Positions 11,247 to 21,324 of a stretch of DNA of 64,000 nucleotides are shown piece by piece. The notes below the pieces were generated by a model. It did no database searches and was not told the origin of the DNA. It saw only the letters and a list, made by a program, of their open reading frames with translations. Each line of letters begins with the position of its first letter. Positions within the stretch are counted from its first letter, which is position 1. Origin of the DNA: Calamus simplicifolius (taxonomy: Eukaryota > Streptophyta > Magnoliopsida > Arecales > Arecaceae); assembly GCA_900491605.1 (NCBI GenBank), contig UESW01004354.1, positions 691,189-755,188 of the forward strand. The letters are read 5' to 3'. A program made the position numbers and the translations under genes.

Positions 11247-13572
11247 CTATATTGGATCGGAAGCCGGCTCCTCAGTGAGAGGCATTTCTGCAGCAGGATC
11301 CTTGGTTACCGCCGCCCTATCCGCCACGTCTTCGACCTCCATATCAGGAATGTCTTCGTCATCCGCAGGTCGAAAACGTTCAAGGTCTTTAAGTTAAAGT
11401 GTCGGGCTAGCCTCCGTTTACACATCTCAAAGCCTTGAACAAAGGCATCTAGGGCGGCCTCCTGGAACTCCGATTCAAAATCCGGGGAGCCCTTGTACTC
11501 CTTGATAGCATCCCGGACTTTGGCTTCGGCTATGGCCACCTTTTTTTGAGCTTCGGCTTCGGCCGCGGCCACCCTCTCTTGGGCTTGGCTCAGCCACAGC
11601 TATTCTTTCCCGGGCTCGGCCTCGACCGTAGCTATTTTTTCCCGGGCCTCCTTCACCACCACCGCAACTTTATCGAGAGCGTTTTTAGCATCTCTCGGCT
11701 AGAACCAATTTTCTCCAGCATCACGAGCCGTAGCTTCCGCGTTATCTGCTCGATTTTCAGTGTGTTCTAGCCTAAGAGCAGTTTCTTTTAACCTCTCTTC
11801 CGTTGGCAACAACTTCGCCCGAACCTCAGACAATTGGGCGTCTAAGCTCTGCAGCTCCATTCCGCCTTCCCCGCCAGGACCGATAATCTTCCTGAATAAC
11901 CCGAATCGTGTAATGCTTTTGATTCTCGGGCCCTCGTCTCCACCAAGTTCTTTCTCCAAGCTCGCACTCCGAGACTTGGCCCTATTTAAGTCTTCGCGCA
12001 GGACAAAAAGGCCATTAGACATCTGCAAAATACATTCATTAAATACCGAGTTCGATAATCACAAAAGGAAAAGGTCAAAACCTTACCTGAAGCGCAGCTG
12101 TGAACATGGTGTCGAAGGACTCTTCTTGCGTTATCTTCCTCATTTTGTCCTGGAACCTGGGTAGAATCGCAAGTTTAAGAACTGTCTCCGACAGGCGACT
12201 TTGGTACCCAGCACCCTGGTTAGGCGGTTGAGGGGGCGGAGACGGATTCCCTAAAGCATCCGAGGAAGCGGGAGCAGGAGCGCCCACTTCCTTTGACAAC
12301 AAAGGACCTGGCAAATCGACTTCGACTGCTTCCGCACTCTCATCAGACCCCCCAGCGCCTTTATTGGGGGATGGAGTGACCTCCGGAAGTTCCCTCTCGG
12401 TAGGATCTCCTGTCGGGATCCCCGTTGGAGGACTCATCTCCCCTTCGCTATCTTCTATCAAGGTTGCTTCGGGAATCGCCGTCGGAAACCGAGCCTGATC
12501 ATCCGATCCTGACTGACGAGGCTTTTTAGGCTCGTTTCCTACCGCGCCACATTCGCCTCTCTCTCTCTTTCGAAGGTTGACACCAGGAACTCTCGAGAGA
12601 ACTTCATTGCTGCAAAGTAGTGAGCCGGGATTAGCTAAAAAGACACCAAATGTGTTGGCTAGCAATATAAAGAGAAGGAGAGGGGGAGATGAATTCTGTG
12701 AGGCTCACCGGGCGCTGCAGCCAGCGACACCGGCACGGACGCAATCTCCGGAGATTATCCTCCGATAGCAATTCTCTACTGGGGGTATGATGGTAGAGAT
12801 TAGAGTGTTGAAAAACTCACGATCTCTCTAGTCAACACTCGCATTTTGGTTAGAACTGGTATCCGGGATACCCCAATTTGCACCTAACCCCTCCATATGT
12901 GCATAAAAAAACCGAGACTTCCACCCTCTAATTTTAGAAGGGAGATTAAGCCTGAGAACCCTTTTAGGCCTCGATGCAAAACTCCACCACCCATCCCTGA
13001 CTGGGTTTCGAATCCTATACAGCGCTCTAAATAAAGAAAGTCGAGCGGAAGCTCCATGAAAAGAACAAAGCACTAGAAATGAAAATATAATGCGAATATA
13101 ATTGGGAGTGAGCTGTGCAGGGATAAGGCGATATCGGTTTAATAGGTTTACAAAGAAAGGATGTAAGGGCAGTCGTAGACCCCCCTTAAAAAACTCTTCG
13201 TACAAAGCGACCTTGCCTGGTCGCGCTAAAGTAACCCTATCTTCGGGAGAGGGAACAGAGAGCCGGATATTATCCGGGATTCGAACTGAGCCTTAAGGTT
13301 TCTAAGATCCTGAGAGGAGGTAACAGAGGCGACGTCCGCCGGTTTAGCCAGTTTAGAAACAACCGCGGGAGGTCCTGCCTCACGGCTAGTAGACGAAGAG
13401 AAACCCTAGGGGACTGAGGTAACAATCTAGACACAGGCTATATGGACCGGGCAACGGGTTGGTCCCCACCGATAACAACCCCTCCCAGAGCCTGCCGACG
13501 TGCTTGAAGAATCTCCTCCCGGGAGGGCTCTACCATGGGGCCCTTGCCCTTCCTATCTACGAAGGAATCCAT
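11247..13572 (-). pseudogene. element A antisense gene: Transposase_28-like domain, coiled coil, acidic tail; two introns
   Basis: It starts at ATG 13572 (MDSFVDRKGKGPMVEPSREE) and runs against the element. The middle of exon 1 (about 13200-12828) matches the 'putative gypsy type transposon' family in pattern: LYEEFFKGGLRLPLHPFF, LIPAQLTPN, then LFRALYRIRN and a WWSFASRPKR block. Intron 1 (12708-12610, GTGAGC...TTTGCAG) is followed by CAATGAAGTTCTC. Exon 2 encodes a Pro/Glu/Ser-rich linker ending DTMFTAALQ. Intron 2 (12086-12023, GTAAGG...TTTTGCAG) precedes MSNGLFVLREDL. Exon 3 is an Ala/Glu/Lys coiled coil followed by an acidic tail ending at TAG 11247-11249. Breaks: a TAG near 13440, frame changes near 13210-13440, a stop near 12828, and frame changes near 11700-11570 and 11400. 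The function of this family is not known to me. Elements B and C carry the same gene. Confidence 0.75.
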
Positions 13573-13890
13573 AAATAGAGAAAGGGAAGAAGAAGGAATC
13601 GACTGACCTGGGCTCGAAGAGATAAAAATGCAAGAAGATATAAGAGGTTAAAGGTTAAGGGAAAGGGATAGCTCCCCCTTATTTTATGCATATTAGAGGC
13701 AACGCCTCGAGCACCGCGAGGGCATGTGGTAGTCCATCAGTGGAGCCGGATAAGCGAAAAGACGCTATCCTCTTAGAGATATGCGCCTCCCCCCTTTTTT
13801 TCAAAACGTCGCTTATCATGTACTAGACATTTTTGAAATTCGAATTTTTCCGCCCTTCTCCCTTGCACGTGCGCAACACACTTTAATACA

Positions 13891-13913
13891 AGGAAGATGG
13901 GCGAGGGGGCATA
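13891..13913 (+). other. polypurine tract of element A
   Basis: A purine-rich run ending GGGCGAGGGGGCATA directly abuts the 3' LTR start TGATATGG. This is where plus-strand synthesis is primed. B and C have the same G-run plus GCATA ending. Confidence 0.85.
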
Positions 13914-15757
13914 TGATATGGATGATAAATAAAATAGTTAAAGAATAAAGTTGGCCCCAGAGTCTGGGCGGCCCCAGAGTCTGGGCGGCCCTTAGAGTCT
14001 GGGCGGCCCCTAGTCCTGGTGGCCCCCAGAGTCTAGGCGGCCCTCAGTCCTGAGCGGCCCCTGGAGTCTGAGCGGCCCCCGGAGTCTGGGCGGCTCCCAG
14101 TCCTGGGCGGCCCCCAGAGTCGGGGGGCTCCCAGTCCTGGCGGCCCCCAGAGTCTGGGCGGTCCCCAGTCCTGGGCGGCCCTCAGTCCTGGGCGGCCCTG
14201 AGAGTCTGGGCAGCCCCCTATCCTGGGCGGCCCCCAGAGTCCGGACGGCCCCCAGCCCTGGGCGATCCCCAGTCCTGGGCGGCCCTTGGAGTCTAGGCGG
14301 CTCCCAGTCCTGGGCGGCCCTTAGAGTCTGGGCAGCCCCCCCTATCCTGGGCGGCCCCTAGAGTTCGGACGGCCCCCAACCCTGGGCGGCCCCCGGTCCT
14401 AGGCGGCCCCCAGAGTCTGGGCGGCCCCCAGTCTTAGGCGGCCTCCAGAGTCTGGATGGCCCCCAGTCCTGGGCGGCCCCCAGAGTCCGGACGGCCCCCA
14501 ACCCTGGGCGGCCCCCTAGCCCTGGGCGGCCCTCAGTCCTGAGCGGCCCCCGGAGTCTGAGCGGCCCCCAGTCTGGGCGGTCCCCAGTCTGGGCGGCTCC
14601 CAGTCCTAGGCGGCCCCCAGAGTCTGGGCGGTCCCCAGTCCTGGGCGGCCCTCAGTCCTGGGCGGCCCTGAGAGTCTGGGCAGCCCCCTATCCTGGGCGG
14701 CCCCCAGAGTCCGGACGGCCCCCAGCCCTGGGCGATCCCCAGTCCTGGGCGGCCCTTGGAGTCTAGGCGGCTCCCAGTCCTGGGCGGCCCTTAGAGTCTG
14801 GGCAGTCCCCCCTATCCTGGGCGGCCCCCAGAGTTCGGACGGCCCCCAACCCTGGGCGGCCCCCGATCCTGGGCGGCCCCCAGAGTCTGGGCGGCCCCCA
14901 GTCTTAGGCGGCCTCCAGAGTCTGGATGGCCCCCAGTCCTGGGCGGCCCCAGAGTCCGAACGTCCCCCAACCCTGGGCGGCCCCCCTAGCCCTGGGCGGC
15001 CCTCAGTCCTGGGCGGCCCTTAGAGTCTGGGCAGCCCCCCCTATCCTGGGCGGCCCCCAGAGTCCGGATGGCCCCCAACCCTGGGCGGCCCCCAGAGTCT
15101 GGGCGGCCCCCAGTCCTAGGCGGCCTCTAGAGTCTGGGCGGCCCCCAGTCCTGGGCGGCCCCCAGAGTCCGGACGGCCCCCAACCCTGGGCGGCCCCCGA
15201 TCCTGGGCGGCCCCCAGAGTCGGGGCGGCCCCCAGTCCTAGGCGACCTCCAGAGTCTGGGCGGCCCCCAGTCCTGGGCGGTCCCTACTCCTGGAGGGCCC
15301 TCAAATCGAGAAATGCTAGGCATCATAACGCTTTAAATTACTCGAATAAGACAAGCACTGAAACACCGCCGTTTATCTAGAAAAAGGAGACACTGAGCTT
15401 CTATTTTAGAGCCAGATACCTTTCTCTGACTCTGACATCCCCACTAACCCTGACATTCCCTTGGGATAATCAAGTTCATCATGGAAATCCTTATCTTCGT
15501 GAGCAAGTTTCTTAATATCCTTATTATTAAATATCTCTGAATGACCACGTAGCGGAAAAAAATAAAAAGATGAGTACTTATCCTACACGTAGGCCTCTGG
15601 AATTAAAAAAAAAAAAAGAGAAGAAGAAAGAGAAAAGAAGTAAATAATAAATAAGAAAAAGACGGGGATAAAAAGAAGGAGAAAGGAAGCAGAAGGGAAC
15701 TTTCTATCTCAAAGAAATCTCATAACGAGAGAGAAATCTGGTGATCCAGCATCAACA
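13914..15757 (+). repeat. 3' LTR of element A, array expanded
   Basis: It has the same ends as the 5' LTR, but the palindrome array runs 13954-15302, about 1.35 kb against about 0.76 kb in the 5' copy. The order of variants near 14039-14520 recurs near 14529-15000, so the extra length looks like a tandem copy of about 490 bp. The unique part 15303-15757 is nearly identical to 4250-4704. Confidence 0.9.
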
Positions 15758-17343
15758 TAAACAAGATCCAAAGAATATAATACATGCCTAAAAAAGTGGG
15801 TACATGCCTAAAAAGGTGGTGCCTGTCAGTTTCAATGTCAAGAGTAGTTGTACTGGTTTGCTGGCCCTAAAGAGTGAGTTGATTTAGCAATACATCCTCC
15901 ACAGAACTTGTTTCCCCTTGATGCCTCTCCTCTATTCCCTGTACTATATTTCACAGTCAAATAGTATAATTTAAATGGCACCAAAGCAAGTTTTCCTATC
16001 CACAATCACTTTGAATGTTCCTTAAATTTTACAATTTGAATATACTGGCATAGTATTCAATTTTCTAGCTAGGATGGAAATTAGTTTTACTGAAATACCA
16101 GTTATTACAGGCACAATTCCAAGGCTCTTGATTTGATGGCAGGATTATTCCAGCCATTTATTTCATAATTACCAAGACATCCTCAAGTTGCAAAGTAACA
16201 ATGAAGCATCATAAGTTACAACAAAAAACATAGCTGCCACGTTTGAAACAAGTTCAGAAATCATGCTTTAGATGGGAGCAAGAACTAGATATGATGCTAG
16301 AATGAAAAAGATGAGACTTTATGTTCTTTCATTTACTCAAATGCTTGAGATGTAATAATTTTAGAGAAGTTATTACATTAACATTGTTGCCCAAATTATC
16401 TTTTATTGATATTGTTTTTTTTCAGGCACAAACAAATGCCTTCACCCAGCATTATACATGACCACAATAATAGTCAAGAGTAAAACTAATTCCATAGAGC
16501 AGAGTGTTAGATAATACTGAAACAACATGTGAATAATTAAGTATAATAGAAATGTGTATGTTAAGATGGATATATGGTAAAGCTTTAAAAGATAGAATTA
16601 GAAATAAACATCTACGAGAAATGATAGAAGCAGCTCCAATTGAACATTAAATGAGAGAATCGATTAAGGTGGTTTGGATATATAAAACGAAAACCTTTAG
16701 ATGCTTCAGTTAAAAAGAGTAATCTTTTAATAATCTATGGTAATGATAAAAGTAGATATAGATGAACAAAAGTAATTTAAAAAAGATATAACTATTTGTA
16801 ATTTAATATCGACTTAGTCTTGAATAAAGTAGAGTGAGGAATCAGATTCATGTAGCTGACCTTATGTAGTTAGAAAAGGCTTAGTTGAGTTGAGCCATCA
16901 TTCAATTTAAGTTATAACAGCTTTGAGACCAGTCTCAGTGAGCAGATTTAAATTCTGCACCTCTTTTTTGTGTGCGGAAGATTTCAATTATATATGAGAA
17001 GTAATCTAATACCATACACAACAACACATGTTTGCAAAAATATTTGATATAATGGAGAAAGATAATTAGCTAAGAAGTATGTAAGAAGTATCAAGAATCT
17101 TGAGCGCATCCCACACCTAAATGTTGCAAGCCTACTTAGTAAAAATTAACGTACAAAGATCCTCTATCTCCTCAGAAACTACGCGCCCCTACCTCTTCGA
17201 AAGGAATCGACTGGTGAGGGAAACCATGGAATCGAGCTTCCTAATCAACGCAGCACTTTCCAACCCGTCAACGTCGTGGTAATAACTCTCAACATCTCCA
17301 TTTATGGATCACCCATGGTGAAATCCGTCGCCATTCTTCAATA
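15758..17343. other. AT-rich intergenic sequence with one LINE fragment
   Basis: Apart from the RTE-type fragment listed separately, no gene or RNA is seen between element A and the RRP1 promoter region. Confidence 0.5.
16550..16894 (+). mobile_element. decayed 3' end of an RTE-type LINE
   Basis: The segment 16668-16720 translates to RWFGYIKRKPLDASVK, which resembles the RWFGHVQRRPxDAPV block near the C-terminus of plant LINE reverse-transcriptase proteins. Downstream come ATTCATGTAGCTGACC, TAGTTAGAAAAGGC and a TTGAGTTGAG tail, matching 23463-23687. The frame is broken and the 5' part is missing. I did not find a target-site duplication. Confidence 0.65.
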
Positions 17344-17344
17344 C

Positions 17345-17652
17345 TGGGCCTCGGTAACCTACTCATGCGACGGATTCTTTTATGGATCACCTCCACTCTA
17401 TTCTGACCTTTGGTGACCAGATACGCACGTCCCCATGCGACGGTACGTGAAATCGTCCTTCCGCTTCTTCCTCCAACTCCAACTCGTGTTCACCCCACAA
17501 GACGGGGGCATTTTGGGAACAAAACCCAAATTTGCGCGCATGCTCCCCATGGCTGCGTTGGCTAAAGCGGTAAGCCGACCGCGCTTAATCCGCTCCTTCG
17601 CTCTCCGCCTCTACTTGCCCCGCTAGGGTTTTGATCAAAACCCTAGGGTTTT
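17345..17652 (+). promoter_or_regulatory. site II-like and telo-box motifs upstream of RRP1
   Basis: TGGGCC (17345-17350) matches the site II core. CTAGGGTTTT (17623-17632), AAAACCCTAG (17637-17646) and TAGGGTTTT (17644-17652) are telo-box (AAACCCTA) motifs on both strands, 70-100 bp before the ATG. In plants this pair of motifs is typical of ribosomal-protein and ribosome-biogenesis genes, which fits the gene it precedes. That it works here is inference. Confidence 0.5.
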
Positions 17653-17723
17653 GTACTCCGGCCTCCTTTCTCTTCGTTCTCCGCCGCTTCTTTGATATAG
17701 GGTTCCTCCCACCGGCCGCCACC

Positions 17724-19643
17724 ATGCATGCGTCCCTGTCTGGCGCGACCATCGCGAAGCGCCTCGCGTCCTGCAACAAGTCCACCCGCGACCGGGCCGT
17801 CCGCGCCCTCACTGCGTGGCTCCCCCAGCAGCCAGATGCCGCCGTCTCGGACGGCGACCTCCTCAAGATCTGGAAAGGCCTATTCTACTGCGTTTGGCAC
17901 TCCGACAAGCTCCCCGTCCAGGTCGACCTCATTAACCGCCTCGCCACCCTCCTCGAGGCCCTCGCGCCTCCGCTAGCCGGCCGCTACTTGGATGCCTTCG
18001 TCCTTACCATCCGCCGCGAGTGGGCTGGCATCGACTTCCTCCGCCTCGACAAGTTTTACCTCTTGAACCGGCGGTTTCTCCGTCACCTCTTCGTCCTCCT
18101 CAGAAAGAACAGCTGGGATCTCGATCTCTCCGCCCGCCTGATAGGGATTCTGTTCGAAAAATCGCTTCTTGCGGCCGATAAGTACCCGGCCCAAGGCGTC
18201 AGCTACCACATCGCCGAAATCTTCTTGGATGAGATCAAGGAGTTCCTCCCACTGTGTGTGGAAACCCTAGAGGTGATTCTGAAGCCCTTCCTCTCTGTGC
18301 TGGAGAAGTCTCTTGATAAGGTGTTGTTGACAAAGATCAAGGTGAATGTTTTTGATCGGTTGCTCGAGTACGGTGTGAAGCTGTTGGATGTTGAGAAGGC
18401 TGGAAATAAAGTGGAGTCAGGGAGCGATGTTGAAAAGTTTGGAAAGATTGCTCTGGTATTGAGCTTTTCGAAGAAGTTCCTCGAATCTGCTTCTGCTTCT
18501 GAGACACTTCAGGGCAATAGGAAAGTCCTGTTTGGTTTGTATCATCGTTTCCTCAAATTGGAAAGGCATTTAGAGAAATCAGGAGTTCATTTTTCACTCC
18601 AGCATCTTGAAAATGGGAATTCAGTGAGGGTGACTGAGCTGATGATCTTGGAAAACTCTGAACAATTGCAGGTGGAGATAGGAAGTGGTGATGGGGCTAA
18701 AGATGATCAGCCACCCAAGAAGAAGAAGAAGAAGAAGAAATCAAATAAAGCATCATTGGAGGTGCCTAAGCCGATGATCCCAGACAAATCTGAACAATTG
18801 GAGGTGGAGATAGGAAGTGGTGAGGGGGTTTCAGATGATCAGCCACCCAAGAAGAAGAAGAAATCAAAAAAAGCATCATTGAAGGCGCCTGAGCTGATGA
18901 TCTCAGACAACTCTGAACAATTTGAGGTGGAGATAGGAAATGGTGATGGAACTTCAGATGATCAGCCACCCAAGAAGAAGAAGAAATTAAAGAAAGCATC
19001 AGACGGAACCAAGAAGAAGAGCAAATCCAAAAAGAAGCCTTTGGATTCAAATACAGAAACTAATGGTGCCAAATCAATCACTGAGGTTAACAATATTGTT
19101 GATGGTGGGAATGTTAATGGGGATGCTACGGAAACCCATGACTTGATTAGTTTTGATGAAAGTGCAATCTCAAATCTTCAGATGCAGTTTGAGAAAGCTG
19201 CTGCTGAAGCTGGCATGGCAAATGATAACGAAAAGTCAAGTGCGCTGTCTGCAACACTGGTTACTAATACCGTGCCTAAAAAGAGAAAAAGGGCAAAGAA
19301 ATCAGACGGGAAGACCAACTTTAGTGGAAGTGATGCTAATGGAGGAATGATAGCTGGGAAGAGTGAAGAGAAGAGTACCAAGAAGGTTAGATTTTCAATG
19401 AAGAACAACTTGGTCTGGAAGCCACACAACCCTTTGCCTCCCCAGAGCTTGAGATTGCCACCATCTGCTACTCCAAGAGGTAGTGCACTGAAAAAGGGTA
19501 TCCCTGCTGGCCCTATTAAAGAGACCCCTCCAACAGTTAAAAAGATCAAGGTGAAGGCTAACTCTGTGAAGAAGGGCAGGAAGAGATCCACTGTTTCTTC
19601 AGCTGTCAAGCACCTTCGGAAGCTACAAAGCCTTTCTGCATAG
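17724..19643 (+). CDS. RRP1: ribosomal RNA processing protein 1 (RRP1/NOP52 family), single exon, 639 aa
   Basis: The start chosen is ATG 17724, in the good context GCCGCCACCATG. The frame is open further upstream without another ATG. The N-terminal 220 residues are the NOP52 domain, with blocks such as DGDLLKIWKGLFYCVWHSDK and LDKFYLLNRRFLRHLF. RRP1 acts in the nucleolus in maturation of the large ribosomal subunit rRNA. Residues 305-428 are three tandem repeats of about 40 aa, each with SEQ-x-EVEIG, DDQPP and a lysine run, probably nuclear/nucleolar localisation signals. KVRF at 554-557 fits the RVxF docking motif for protein phosphatase 1, and the following block WKPHNPLPPQSLRLPPSATP looks conserved. 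The C-terminus is basic. The 5' end is GC-rich and the 3' half AT-rich. The frame is intact. Confident on family; length is usual for plants. Confidence 0.9.
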   Translation: MHASLSGATIAKRLASCNKSTRDRAVRALTAWLPQQPDAAVSDGDLLKIWKGLFYCVWHSDKLPVQVDLINRLATLLEALAPPLAGRYLDAFVLTIRREWAGIDFLRLDKFYLLNRRFLRHLFVLLRKNSWDLDLSARLIGILFEKSLLAADKYPAQGVSYHIAEIFLDEIKEFLPLCVETLEVILKPFLSVLEKSLDKVLLTKIKVNVFDRLLEYGVKLLDVEKAGNKVESGSDVEKFGKIALVLSFSKKFLESASASETLQGNRKVLFGLYHRFLKLERHLEKSGVHFSLQHLENGNSVRVTELMILENSEQLQVEIGSGDGAKDDQPPKKKKKKKKSNKASLEVPKPMIPDKSEQLEVEIGSGEGVSDDQPPKKKKKSKKASLKAPELMISDNSEQFEVEIGNGDGTSDDQPPKKKKKLKKASDGTKKKSKSKKKPLDSNTETNGAKSITEVNNIVDGGNVNGDATETHDLISFDESAISNLQMQFEKAAAEAGMANDNEKSSALSATLVTNTVPKKRKRAKKSDGKTNFSGSDANGGMIAGKSEEKSTKKVRFSMKNNLVWKPHNPLPPQSLRLPPSATPRGSALKKGIPAGPIKETPPTVKKIKVKANSVKKGRKRSTVSSAVKHLRKLQSLSA

Positions 19644-20819
19644 ATTGATGGAAATGTAACGGTCATATTTTCACGCTTTAGAGTTTGGATTTCTTCACTG
19701 CTATTGTTTCTGATACTTGGTAATTTAGATTTACAGTTTGTTTAATTGCTGGTTCATTTTATCCATTTGGGTCCAAGTATTGGATGAATGTTATTTCTAG
19801 AGTTGTCATTAGATCTGTTACGTGATCTGCTCTGTTACATTATCTTGCATCATTGAGATGCTTTTATGCTTGGACTCAATGGTCAATTAATGTGTTTTGA
19901 TGATTTGAGCCTTATTAGCAGCATATTTCAGAAATTTCCCCTGTATGTTTATGATTGATATGTGTATTTTTAACTTATGCATTTTTGAATGCTTGTTTTT
20001 TGTTCTTAGTTAATAACTTACGCATTTTTTAATGCTTGTTATTTATTCTTTCTTAATACCTTTTTTAGATATTTTATTCAGAGCTTCGAATATAATTTAT
20101 TTTGTTTAATCTGTGTTTTCTCTGTTATGGGAATCACCTTTGGACAACTAAATCTCCATATTTCACTTTTCAATTTTTTAAATATTTGAATATGTGAGGG
20201 AGATACAGCTAACATCTATAGAAGGGACAATTGGGAATGTAAATTTGAGAGAGGGAGATAGCAGAACATTTTTTTCCTTCTTGCTGGATGCTGGATGCTG
20301 TTCTTCTAGGATTTGGTAAATTAAGTGTACCAGACTGGATTTGGGGAGTATTGCATATGACTCGCTGTTCAAGTCCCTCTCCACTGCTTTGTGCTGATAT
20401 AAGCACAGGAAACTTGTTCTTTTATTCGTGATGGTTGCACACTATGGAACACAACTTTTCTGCTAATTATTCCTTGGAGATGAGGATTGATGCTAATGGG
20501 GATGAAAGCTTTTGGCCACCTATATGTAGGAAAATCAAAAAGAAGAAAACTCTTTCTTTTTCTTTAGGTTTTGGTGGTTTACTCATACAGCTCTTCTAAT
20601 CAATCTCATGCAACTTTTCTTTAAAATCTTAAAAAATATGAATGCTTGCACTCACCCCACTGCCTACTTTTGCAGATTCACAGCAGACCACTCCAAAATC
20701 CTCTTGTCAATCTCATACAAGTCCTCTTATTGGACCCGCATCAACAATTTGTGGGTGCACGCAGAAAGCTCTAATGTGTCTGATAATTCAATATTGTCTA
20801 GTTATTGGATTTTTTTTTT
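19644..20819. other. RRP1 3' UTR and downstream intergenic sequence
   Basis: T-rich sequence follows the RRP1 stop, as expected for a 3' UTR. A single poly(A) site cannot be picked. No further gene is seen before the retroposon at 20838. Confidence 0.4.
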
Positions 20820-20837
20820 AAAAAGAAATAGTTTAAG

Positions 20838-21035
20838 TAAAAGAGTGACTTGATATATGTAAAGGAAAAAAAGTATAGGTAAATTGAAAATCATATGGGA
20901 GGAAATAATAAAGAAGATTTAAAATTTTTGCATATTGCAAAAAAATATAACTCAGAATAGAGCTGAATAAAGAAAAATGATTCATGTAACTGATTCCAAC
21001 TTGTTTCGAATTAAAGCTTTGTTGTTGTAAAAAAA
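20838..21035 (+). mobile_element. RTE/Au-type retroposon with TTG tail and 18-bp TSD
   Basis: The 3' end reads GATTCATGTAACTGATTCC, then AATTAAAGCTTTGTTGTTGT and A-rich sequence, the tail known from Au SINEs and related plant RTE LINEs. AAAAAGAAATAGTTTAAG (20820-20837) and AAAAAGAAATAGGTTAAG (21036-21053) flank it, differing at one base. About 198 bp are inserted. I could not decide whether it is SINE or truncated LINE, as no clear Pol III A/B boxes are visible. Confidence 0.65.
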
Positions 21036-21324
21036 AAAAAGAAATAGGTTAAGGTTCCTTCTTATGAGGAGATTTACTATAATTATAAAAAAACTGAAGA
21101 ATGTATTGAATCTTGCTAGTGAGACCACCTGAAAGTTGTAGGAAGCTCATCAAGTGGGCATATAATTTTCTATATGAAGTGAACAATATTATTATGTCAT
21201 GATTGGGCATGGCATCATTGTAAAAGGCTTAATGTGTTTAAGAGGCATAGGTTGTCTAGTTATTGTCTTGGCTGGGATGTGATGGCTAGTATTTTAATTT
21301 TACTCTCTCTACATATAAAGAGGA

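Larger units (their letters stand above)
3451..15757 (+). mobile_element. element A: complete Ty3/gypsy Tat-lineage LTR retrotransposon, coding regions broken
   Basis: Two LTRs (3451-4704 and 13914-15757) begin TGATATGGATGATAAATAAA and end CCAGCATCAACA. They enclose, in order: a primer-binding site, gag, protease, reverse transcriptase, RNase H, a second RNase H, integrase, a 102-bp tandem array, an antisense spliced gene and a polypurine tract. Tat elements are known for the order RT-RNase H-second (archaeal-type) RNase H-integrase and for long 3' regions, which fits. Every frame in gag and pol is interrupted, so this copy cannot make its own proteins. No 5-bp target-site duplication is evident: the left flank is AAAAA and the right flank TAAAC. 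By eye the unique parts of the two LTRs differ at about seven positions plus a few indels in roughly 500 bp, which suggests a young insertion. Confidence 0.9.

Noticed and set aside
3480..15310. CRISPR array or bacterial origin for the regular repeats
   Set aside because: Repeats lack constant-length unique spacers, are LTR or 3'-region minisatellites, and the window is clearly plant nuclear DNA.
3446..15762. Target-site duplication for element A
   Set aside because: The flanks are AAAAA and TAAAC. They do not match well enough to claim a duplication.
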